Source of the DNA: Parus major
Taxonomy: Eukaryota > Chordata > Aves > Passeriformes > Paridae
Direction of reading: 5' to 3'
Length of the DNA stretch: 64,000 nucleotides
Assembly: GCF_001522545.3 (NCBI RefSeq)
Contig: NC_031783.1
Coordinates: forward strand, 6,287,433 to 6,351,432
Below are positions 49,333 to 61,300 of this stretch, one piece after another. The notes beneath the pieces are model-generated. The model ran no database searches, had not been told where the DNA came from, and saw only the letters and a list, made by a program, of their open reading frames with translations. The translations under genes and the position numbers were made by a program. Numbering within the stretch: position 1 is the first letter of the stretch; every line of letters begins with the position of its first letter.

Positions 49333-52300
49333 CTGTTAAGACAGATTTTGAACAGTGTTTTCATAGAATTAACCATGATCACTACTATGTCTGTATTTTC
49401 TCCAGGTCATGTTTTTCAAATACATTACATAGTAAGGACCAAAAAAAATTGAAAGAGTATATACTTTTAAAAGTTAAATGACACTAACCCTGCTTAGCAT
49501 TTGGTTGTATTTTAGTTTCCCAGTTGTCAAATATTTACAGAGGACAAAAGATGGCTCTTTTTTTTCTATTCGTCATGCTCCTACTTAGACTGAGACAATG
49601 CTTGAAAACATCAAGTTCATTGTGTTAATGAATACCTTATCATTTAATTCACTAAGCTAAGGTACTAACTAATTACCCCTGTTAACTAAATTTGAGGTTA
49701 GAGTACTCAGAACACCTCAACATGCCAGTTTGTATTCACTTTATGCTCCATGTCCAAGGTCTGTTCTGTTCAAAACAAATACATTTAGAATACTACTTAA
49801 AAATTTTGTAAAGGAACATGTAAGTTTCAATGCAAAGACTGCAAATGAAAAATAACTTGTTTCTCTGCGATGCAGTTTCTCAATATCTCCAAGACACTCA
49901 ACATCTTCAACTGAAAACGGAGAAAGACAGACATCTGTACCAGCAAACTGAACCTTAAACTCCAGACTGCTCAATTCCAAAGCTTTTAGCCTTCCAAAAA
50001 GATGCCAACAGTGAAAGGAATTTTCAACAGATTTACCAAAAAAAAATAAAAAAATAAAAAATTAATGAGGTCAGGTAAAACAGGCTGCACTTAAGAATTA
50101 AGGGGAATAGCAAGACGTACAACCAGTTCTGGGGAAAACCAACAGATCTTGGAAGTTCTTCACATGTTCATAAATAATTTCTAGTTACAAATACTCAATT
50201 TTAACAAATTTGGTTTGATGCTAATAACATTTCTACTTGCCTTAAAGCTCCGGTATCACTCTCCAGCTAGGTACTGTTCTTGGGCTCTAATTAATATGCA
50301 GATGCCTACGTAAACTTGTAATAATACCAACAATATTCACTTTACACAGTTGCAATGAACTTGATACCAGTCATTAACATCACACAGGCAGTTAATTTGG
50401 TTCCAGAATTAGCCACCTTGTCACTCCCTGAGTTCTAACATGTTAAAATACTGTTAATTACTTAATTCCTTGTTGAAAGATGCATGCAAATCAAGAAATA
50501 CTAGAAACTTCTTCATAACTAGTAACTGTCAATTATTTAAACTATGAACTGTCATTTTTCAGCATTTTTGCCATCTTAAAAAAGACATACCTATCACAAA
50601 TGCTAAAATATCCGGTTGGAAAGCGATACTGCCAGCAGTTCTGATCATCCTCAGTGTGGAAAACCTTTTCCTTATGCTTTTCAGAAGAAATGTGACCCTG
50701 CCATTGCTTCTCACTATTACAGTTCTTCCCACACATCCAACAATGGAAATCCACCTGTTTTACAAGGAATTTGAAAATAAAACATTGCAAATTCAATGCT
50801 GTAAGGACAGACCTTCTCCTAATAGATTTTGAATGTTTTCTTTATGTTGGCCTGCAGGATATTGTTTACCTAAACAGACACAATTATTTTAACAATCACC
50901 TAAAGTTTATGATCTCCACTGGCTTTAGAACTGATGTACAGTATCAGTTACATTTAGTGTAGCTAGCTATGGTCTAAGGAAGCACCAAGAAAATAAGAGA
51001 AACAACCTAAAATTACTGACTGGGGGGAAAAAAAAAAAGCCCAACAAATCCCCACATGCTCAGATTTAGGATTATACCTATGATTACTTACTGTAACTTC
51101 AGCATAGTCAGTTGGCATGTGAATTTGCTTCCCATTTTCTTTGTTTGCCTGAGCAGCTGTATCATCTCCTTTTTCTGGTTTTTGAGTTTTTAGCCATATG
51201 TCATACAACTGCTCCAAGTCTTGAACTAATGAGAGCAGAAGCTAAAATAAGTAATTAGCAATTAAGACAAGAGTTTGAGAACACTAGATAAATGACTGAG
51301 TTTGTGAGCATAATTCAGTCCCCACCAATTCTAAGAAGAAAAAGAGGAGGAAACAAATGTAGACAAGTTACACAGTTCAGACATTAAGAGCCAAGGGGAA
51401 GAGGCATCTCTGGCTGCTTACCAAGAGCCCTCTGTGCCTCCATGAGGGGGCAGCAAAAGGTGACAGGTTTCTGAACAGGCACCCAAAGGACAGATAGCAG
51501 CTGTGTTGCTGCATACCAATACCTGAATTTCAAAGAACTGATCTCATGTGTGCTACAGCTTTTGGTAAATTTAGTTTGCTTTCTTACAGACAATGATCTG
51601 ATCATTTATGTCATTTATTACTTCTGGATTTTGATGCTTTTTCCCCAGGAACACTGATGGGATAGTAAAGTCAGCAACAGAAAAGTGAATGGTGATTCCC
51701 AGTAAATACACTGGGGGCGATTGTTCTGCAGTCAGTTTCCCCCATATGTAATTCCATGAATCCATATGTGTGCACATGGCAATACACAGTACAAACACCA
51801 ACTAATGTTTCTGCAAGGATCAATATTTCTAAGACACCTAAAAAAACAATACAAACTACTTTATTGTTTAAAAACCCATCAAGCAGCAAATACACAATAC
51901 AGCTATTTTTATTTAATGCTATTTTTGAATGCCTGGTCTGGGTTTATTTAAAGGTCATCTGCAAGGTTTACTACAATTAGATTAAAGTAATTGAAGTACA
52001 AGAATGAAAAACAGAACAGTTAGATTTAACAATATGTTAGATTTACTCTTCTACTTACTGCTGTTCTCCTTCATATAGGTCCACATCTCTCTCTCTTCAG
52101 GACTGTGAGCAAATGAGCAGTTTCCATCATACTGACATTTCTTGCCTGAAGCAATATGATTGCACAACTGGAACACAAATTAAAAAAAAAATTCTTAAGA
52201 ATATAAAGCAGAATGGATGCTAGTAGAATTTTTCTTTTTTTTTTTATGAAATTTTTTATAAAAATGTTTGTTACAAAAAACCTCATTTATTTTAGTTAGA

Positions 52301-55300
52301 AAAAGACAACTGCTGGAAGCAAGTACTATGAGTGCTTTTTGCCTCCTACCACACTACAGAAATGTATAAATTATTTCAGAAATATTTACTTCCACTGACA
52401 AATAGTAACATGAGATCAGTGTTTTTTCAAGGCTGAATGTTGTAAAAACACTATGAACATTTTCCTACCAACTCCTATGGGAATTTCTGCAGAACTGATG
52501 AAACCAGCCCAGTTACCAAGTATTTTCCAGTGATTACCTACTTTCTTAACCAAAATGTTAGTTTCAGGTTAACATACATCAAACTGCAGAGGCACTTGTT
52601 TCTTTGCAGGAAGAGGACGAATGGTCATCCACTTCTTACGTTCATTAGACATTACCAGCACCACACGGCGATCTTTGCTCCATCTGGAAACCACAAGCAT
52701 TCAATGAAAAAAATTACTATTCAAAAAAATCACAATTTCTGCACATAAGCACAACTAAGAAAGCTCAGAAAGTTTATTTTTAAAGCTTTTACCATATATT
52801 TAAGGTTTAATAAAGCTGTATTAAAATTTGACCAAAATTCTTAATACAAAAAAAACCTCCAAAAACGAAACACAATCACTTTGGTAGCCATCAAAGTGTT
52901 TCTCAGTACCAATTATTAGCATACTACAGAGATAACTCTATCCTACTTCAGTATGTTTGGGGTTTTTTTAAAAAAATTCCTTTTATGACTCTTTCCTAAG
53001 AAGCAACAGTTTACCCAGAAGAGGTTTTAAATGGCTGACCAAACAGTAAAACTTTCACTGTTTGATCTTACTTACGGGTGTCTTGCCTTTGCACTACAGT
53101 ATTTCTTGTTTCTGTCTGGCTCACTAACTTGACCATTTCTCCAGCACTGTCCACAAACAAACTTCATCTTCAAATTAAGTGATCCATATTTCATTTGGTT
53201 CCCTAGAATCTTAAGCCAAAAAAAATAACAACAATAAAAGCTGGTTTTTTATCTGCAAAGAAATCCATACATAATTATTAATTGCCCCTATGGCAGAGAT
53301 TTCAGCACGTGTTGGAAAACACATATTACACTGCATGCCTTGTAATAGCTCCACCTGTCATTTCAAACTAGACATTTCTTAACAAATGCATTTTTTTATT
53401 GACCTTATTTCTGATTTAGGTGTATGCACCCTGAAGTTGTGATAATATATACAAACTAAACACATAAAAGCGCTACATATTGAAAAGATAATTAATTGCC
53501 CTAGAGCAGCTTACTTTGAACTGATATTTACATTTTATGTCACACCTGGGACAGAGCAAGCAAAGCAAAAAAGGAGTTGCACAGCAGCAGAACAGGCATT
53601 TCAGTCTAAGTGAGCACGCTGAAGAAAGCCCTACACTGGAAGAGATTATTTGGAGATCATTAAAAAAGTAATTTCTAAAATAAGCTACATTACATACGCA
53701 CATGAAATATTTGCACCACAGCCACTGCAGAATTAGTTGAATGGAAAAATGAAAATACCTGTGATCCATGTGCACTAGCTTCCATGTTCTGCCAGTACTT
53801 CTTTGATTCTTGAACTATAGTATCATGTGAAATACCTGTAAAGGAAGGGAAACAGTCTGAGTATTTATGACTGCTGCAGCCTTACAGACATGCTCAAACT
53901 GGAATGCTACTGAAGCCCCAAAGCTTTTATCCAATTTTCTTTTTGTATGTTGTGTAAGTATTCACACATGTGGGATATACATTTACATCATTGTTATGAT
54001 GTTATGTCCATACATACACACTTAAGAACATCATGAGGGCATCCAAAACAGAAATATTGTCTGTATCATCCCAATGGAAAGCATACAAGGATTTTAAATT
54101 GCAGATTACTCACATAAATTAAGGTCCATCTTTCAGTGTTTAAACATAATGTACTAGAGCTCTAACGCCAAAGTAATTATAAAATCTACACTGTATGTAC
54201 CATGGGAAAACTCTTCAAAATGCAAGCTGAGAGGCACCAGGTTGCTCCTGCCTGCTTTCTGCACTGATCCCAAGCTGCTAATTTCAGAGGGAGGCAAGAA
54301 AGGAAGGAATGGCAATACAATGAAGAGAAAAGTATTTTGCTAAACATACCTGATTCCTTTTGCATTATCCAGACTTTAAGCTCTACCAGACTGTGAGCAT
54401 AAAAGCATTTATCCTCTCGTAAGCAGCCATAATGCACCTCATGTCTGCACAGGTCAAGCTGACACCGAACTTGGAAAGGGCGGATTTTGGAATATTTCAC
54501 CATAGTCTCTCGCAAAATGTGGACAAGGCACCTGTTTTGAAAACAGTCCATTTTAGACATTCTTTAAAATAACCATCCTTCCCCACAGCTTGTTCAAATA
54601 TCCTTTGAACACTTTTTACTTGAAATCAGAAAGTCAGGAAAGTTCCCAGAAGGAGGTCACATCTAAGCATCATTTCTAGGCTGTGTAAACACACTAAACA
54701 GCACTAAACAGTACTCTTGGGAATCCAGAGTCCCTCTTCTGCAAAGCATTACTGAATTCAATCCAGCTGGATCTCTGGTTTCCAAGAAGGAAAGCAGATC
54801 ATGTCCACTTTCAAGAATATATCCTGATCTAATTACTAACCCACATACTTATTTCTTTATAGAGCACCATTTAAGGAAGAGGTGATGCAGAACAGTAACA
54901 GCCTAGCTCTTCTAGCAGCAGTGCTTCCTCAATACAGGGAACTGGAATACAAACAAAGCAATTCCAATGCTCCCACTTACTTTTACATCATACAAATACC
55001 AAAATCTCTTAATTCTCCAAAACCTATTTTATACTATTACAACAATAAAAACTTCTTTAACTTTCTAAGAATAATTAAAGACACTCCTCACACTGTTTTG
55101 TTTTTTTTTTTTATCAAATGAGTTTAAAATAAAGACTATAGTCTATTTTATACACTGTTATTAAGGTAAACTTGAGTTAAAAATACAACAAAATAAGAAA
55201 AACATATCAAAGAAAGAACAACTTACAAGTTCCTGTTTTAATTTAACCTTACACATCTATTTACAGCAATACAGCTCACCAGCTAGATAAGCTATTAACA

Positions 55301-58300
55301 ACCTAACAGCAAATCCTATAGGATTCAAAGATGGGGGTAGACACCACTACTTTTAAATGACTGATAAAGAAATAGCTCACTTTAATTTAGTTATATTTGT
55401 CAAACCTTGCTCTTTAAGTCTGTCTTGCCTATACTGCCAAAGTTAACAGTCAGCAAGGAAGAGAAGTTGACCAACAGGTAAAAAGTGAAAGACAATATTA
55501 AAAACTGCCTTTGCTTTTAAATTGCAACTTATGGAGATGGTATTTCAAACATACTTGTTATCTTCAAAGTCATGCATAGCAGGGTGAGAACAAGAAGATG
55601 AGTTATCCTTGTTCCTTTTGCTTATTATTCTGGGCTTGTGATCAAAACATTTCTGGAAAATAAAAACAAGTAATTTTATAGTATGTCTTTTAGACAATTA
55701 AAAATATAGATTACCTTAAAGATTTTAACAGATACTTCATTTGGTCTCTGCTCTACAGGCAGCCAGATAATTATTGAAAATCTGCTTCCAAAGTTATGGA
55801 ATAGCCATGCATGAAGCAAAATATTTCTTTCCACGTAGTTTAATTATCTATTACTATTTTTATTGTGTTAGGAGAAATAAAGCAGCACCTCACAAAGAAA
55901 CATAAATAATCCATGGTATTCTTGAAGAAGTTGGGACACAGTCAAGTTGATCTTTCCAGGTCCTCCAAAAAGTGCTTCTCGACTGAAGGCTCCTTTGCGC
56001 TCCAGCGTCCACACATCAATCTCCTCTTGGCAATAGGCAAACGTGCAATGGCCTGGGTACCTGCATTCCTCCTCAGCAGCCACATCTCAAAGGACAGCAT
56101 CGAACACGACATTGCTTTTACACAACTTTGTTTGGAAATTCATCTTAAAACTTCCATTATATCTGCTTCAATTTATTTTAATAAAAAAGTTACAGAGATC
56201 TGTTGTAAATTTGTCATTTAAATCTAAAAAAGCAACACCTTATGCTGAATGACTTGTTGAAAATGTAAAACTCCTCAAAACAGCTAATGCACACCTCCAT
56301 CAACTATCCTATACAGCTAGGGAAACGATGCTGAGAACCCAGTACACCTTTTGGTCAAATAAAGCCACTCCTTAATCCACAAGTCATCTTGCTTACATCT
56401 TAAGTAGACATTCATATTGCAAAATGCATCTAATAAAAATGCTTCTTTGCTGCTGTTTTTAACAGTAATCATCCAACATTCAAAAACAAAATTACCCATG
56501 ATGGAGAACAGTACAGAAGTACACTATCTGTTCTCTAAGTAATCGTATTAATGGTCAAAATATGGCTCTTCTTACAGCCTTTGAAATGATAAACAACGCA
56601 GAACTTCTCTCTCCACCTCCCATCAGCATAAATAAAAATTCCTTCTATACTTCACTATGGAAAAGCTAAACTGTATTGCTTTGAAGGTAGGCATTACCAT
56701 TTCACTCTCTGTAACACCTACCTTTACATATATGATATGGTCCCACATACTGTGTCTTTGTTGGTCTGGGACGTATTTTTTTCCATGATTTATCTTCAGA
56801 GTTTTTTATTCTGCCGATTAAAATATCCTTCTTACATTTATGTTCTAAATTGGGATGGTAAGCGTAATCCAATAATTTAGGACCTGAAACAATCACAGAA
56901 AATTGCTTGTATTTGCATAAATTGCATTGAACATATGAACATGTCCATACACAGTCTGGCATAGAAGCCCAAAAGCCAAGTATACAAACATACTGTATAG
57001 AACTCCTACTTGCACCAGCAGCTCTGAAGAACCAAAAGTCATTAACCACCATGTTCAGCAAAACAGAAAAAAATAACCCCAAATACTTACAAAAGGCAGC
57101 CTCAGCAAGAAAAAAACCTCACAAGTTATTTTGTAGTTGGGGAGGGATGCTGTGTTACAACCTTAAGGTTGCTTTGGATCAGCAAATTGCTGTGTTTTTT
57201 CAAATTCCAAAGTATCCATTCCAATAATATTAATTTAAAACTTTAATTGCATATCTATAGCAAGTCAATGCAGGTGAATTCCAGTGATCAGTAAATGGCT
57301 CTCTTAACCTTCAACATTTATTTTCTTAGGAGAGGTACTATGTTCAGAGACAAAATGCACTCTGTAAGAAGATCACACGTACCAAAAAGATGAATACCAA
57401 TCTCAGAACTTTGTGATTTTGGAAACAAAAATACACCTAGCTTCAAACTCTGTCTTTAGGATGGTGAATGAAGACATCAGGAAGAGCATCTGAAGATGAG
57501 CAAGTGAATTTTGCTGTTCATGAGACTGAAAAGCAAGGGCATAACCCAGTTTGCTCTGGACAAGAAGATGATGGAACAATGTAATTTCAAAAGGCAGTAA
57601 AAGCAGGAGATGCTTAAAGGCTTTGATAGAGACGGAAAGAAACAGAGGAAGTAGATGCATTGACACAAAAAGTGAAGCTGGGAACATGCCAAATACTCTC
57701 ACCAATATGTTACAGCTCCAGCTTTAGCAGAGCATGTTCTATGGTTTTTCAAACTTCATTTTCTGGATTTTTCTAGTAAAGATAATTTTAAACTAGTATA
57801 GAAGTTCTTAAGGGTACAGTACCATCCCCTAAAGTCTCGATACAATTCTTTATTAGTAAATCAATATCAATATACCTGTAACTTTAAACACAATGCTTAT
57901 TTTTAAGATTAGTTTTAATAGAAGCTTTAGAAGCTTTTTTCTATTGCCTTTAGAATATGGCTCTGTTTAACAGCAACAGCCGAGGCTGAAAAGATTAGTT
58001 ATATTAATGACCCATAATGGTTAAGCTCCTGTAAGTCAATACAGTGGAGTTAATTATTACTAAGGTTTGGAAGCCTCATTATGATTTAGAATTAGTTTGA
58101 AAGAACAATAAAACAGATGGGAGGTGAAGGTTACCAGGTACTTTGAACTGCAGTTCAATTCCCCATGGCCAATCAGAGAGAGTATTGCAAGTTTTATTTA
58201 GTCTTGAGCAAAGGTGTCATTCTTCACAGTTCCCTGGGGTTTGGGAGGAAAGCGGATACAGAATGTGAATGACCTTACACTCAGGGAAAGCGTGTGGTGA

Positions 58301-61300
58301 TTTGTGCTGGGTTTAGAAATCAAGAATCTATTAGGACAAGAAATAAAGACAAGAGGAAAGAAGATAAAATAGTGGTTGAAATATTTCACCTATCATATGA
58401 TCATGCTATATCTGCAAGGAACAAGTCAGGATTATATGGTTTAGAAGCCAACCGTGTTAAATTATGAACAAGATTCATTTTAATTAAAAAAAAATAAAAA
58501 TCAACTCCATCAAGTCTAATAGGTCCTTACCTTTTTTGACAAAACATAACTGGCAGGCCTGTCTTAGCTCATGTGTGCCTTCCAGTGGGTTCCTCCCCGC
58601 CAGTGCTGGAGACACAGGTACATTAGCAGTTGTACTGCTAAAAACATTGGAAAAGTCATTTCTAGTTTGGCCTGCAATTCCCATGTAATTTTCGGACCCA
58701 AACAAACTACTAGGACCATTAATCTGTTGAAAGAAAACATATTATTACTTGATACATACTTGAATTTCCTAATCTACAATTAAAATGTAACCTACTGAAA
58801 CTTTTCTTCAAAGCCATAATATGAACTTCAAACACACACCTGAGAAGGGACATGGAGATTTTACAAAGGCCACATACACAGCACAAACTAAACATAAAAC
58901 AAGAGCCAACCAGGTACAGGCAGAACAGCAGCCTTTGTCAAGCTAACTATTACTCCCTCCTGGCTCCTGAGGATGCAGTCCTTCATGCCACCCTTCCCCA
59001 GCAGCATGACTGAAAATGCACAGCATGACTGCAATACAGAGAGCAGACAGATCTCAACCCACGGTGGCATCTGCTCTGTTCCTGTGCTAGGACAGCTCTT
59101 CAGGATGCTTAGTGTTTGGTACTCAAATCATAAGGGATTTTAGATTGGTTATTTTACAATTCAACAATATTTTACAGCAAGTTCCTCAAAATGGAATGAT
59201 GGTTGTGACATCAGCCAAAATTTGTACATATAAAACAACCCCCACAATCTTTTTCTTTTGTTACAGTTCCTGTAAGTTCCCATAGCCAGAACCCACTTTT
59301 AATGGTAGAAGTGCTATTTTTTTAAAAAGAGAAACTTCAATAGTAAAAATTCAGATTTGTACAAAGCCTCCAAGGTGTTAACATTTGAACTGGTGTGAAC
59401 AAAAACATGAAAGATACATACAAACAATGGGGAATTATTGCTGTTAAGTGTTGGTGTTCCATCTCGAGAAGCTGAACTTGAGATGTCTAAAGGAATAAAA
59501 AGATATTTTAATTAATTGAGTTCCCCAGGACATCTCATGCAAAAAATAATTTATCATTCCTGAGAAATATCAGAGGTTTGGGTTTTATGACAAACAATAA
59601 AGTTTTTTTTTATTTGCTACAATAAGTTTGTTTTGTTTTTTCTTGGTTTTTTTTTTTTTTTTTTAGATTATGTAAAAGCCCCTTGTAAACATCTGGGCTG
59701 AAAAGTTATTAGGCAATCATCTTCAAAATATACACCTGGTTATCACCAGCAGGACTGGCAGATACTGAAGGCAGATTCACAGGCAGATACTGAAGCAATA
59801 TGAAAACACTGGTGCAGTATAAAAAGGGTAGCAACATAAATAATATCTGACTATGAAAAAATGAGAAGATAAAAGAGGGGTAAAAGGATTCTTCAATTTT
59901 TGGTTTTATTTTGTAAATCTGGCTTTGTTCCAAAGATGAATAGTCCTGTAACACTGGTAATTAATGACAAAACTCTGTTTTATCTTTTGTAGTTCGTTAT
60001 TTGTACCTTGTTATTTCACATACCTTATTTCACTACATAATTATAGTCTGTGCAGTTTGAATCCAAGCATGTAATAGTGGTACCTTTTCAGAGCACACAG
60101 TTACATTACCCTTTTAGAATTCTTGTTTATTGCCAAATCATGACAGATGGTTTAAGCTGTAAGAGCAAGTTTGTTCAAAAAAATAAAAAAGTTTGAGGGA
60201 ATAGTGTTTTTTTCTTTAAACTTATTCACCTGAAACAAGTAAATTTACATGATACAGAAAAACTACACAGAGGGAGCTTGGAGCATGCTTATGCAGACCC
60301 CAAAGAAACAAAAGCTTTATTTATGAACTCTTGTATACAACCAACACCCAAAAACTACTAGCACAGCTCAAATACTATATGTGAAATATAACTAATAGTT
60401 GTGAAAACTAATTTGTTAAACAAGAAAGCCACTTGGCTCATGCACAGCTCTCATCATCATAAAAGGTTAAATACTAAGACTCATTTCTTACCTCTTTTTG
60501 GGTCACTGATTGAAAAGGTGCTTAATGGTGAACAAAAGTTTTCCAGCGAAGAAGCCAAAGGCTGTGAAAAGATTTCTGAAAGAGAAGCTGAAGGAACAAA
60601 TCCTGCAGTAACTGGCAGTGTCCCCAGTAAAGAGGCAGAAAAAGGTACACTAGGAGCTACACTCCCTGCAGGAATAGGTCCTCTGGCTCCTGTAGTTTGC
60701 TGGAAAAAATATAAATTAAAAAGAATGTTCAGACCAAACAAGAAAGGCATCAATAACATCACCTGCAACAGTATTTTTTTTTAGTCAAGTTTCTGCAAAG
60801 TTTTTATAAACCTACTGGAAAATGTCAATGACAGGTACACCACAGTCCTGCACAGAGCTGCAGTATATAAACCCTAAACAACGCCCCAGGTGCAAGGTAC
60901 AGTTACCAGACACCTTACTAAGTTAGTAAGAGATTTGGATTTTTTTAATACATCAGATCATAGCTGAATTTCCAAATTATGTTAAAAACACAGACCCCAG
61001 GGAAGATTAGGAAGAGTCAGAAATCAACAGTATTTGTCTCTAAATAAAGAGAACATAATTCAAACTGTAGTACAGCAAAGAGGTATGAGCTGGCTTTGAG
61101 GTAAATCCTCAGATCCAATCAAACAATAACATGTTCTGCAAAGGCCTGGTCACATTCCTTCCTCCCAGTAAAAGTAACATATCCTTCTGTACACTTTTGT
61201 TAAGGACATACCAAGTGGGGGAGTTTCCCCTCCCTTCTTTCTGCCATCCCAAGTTGCTCCCTCCTTGTCTGGATGTTGAGTGAGTAGGTCTGCACAGAGT

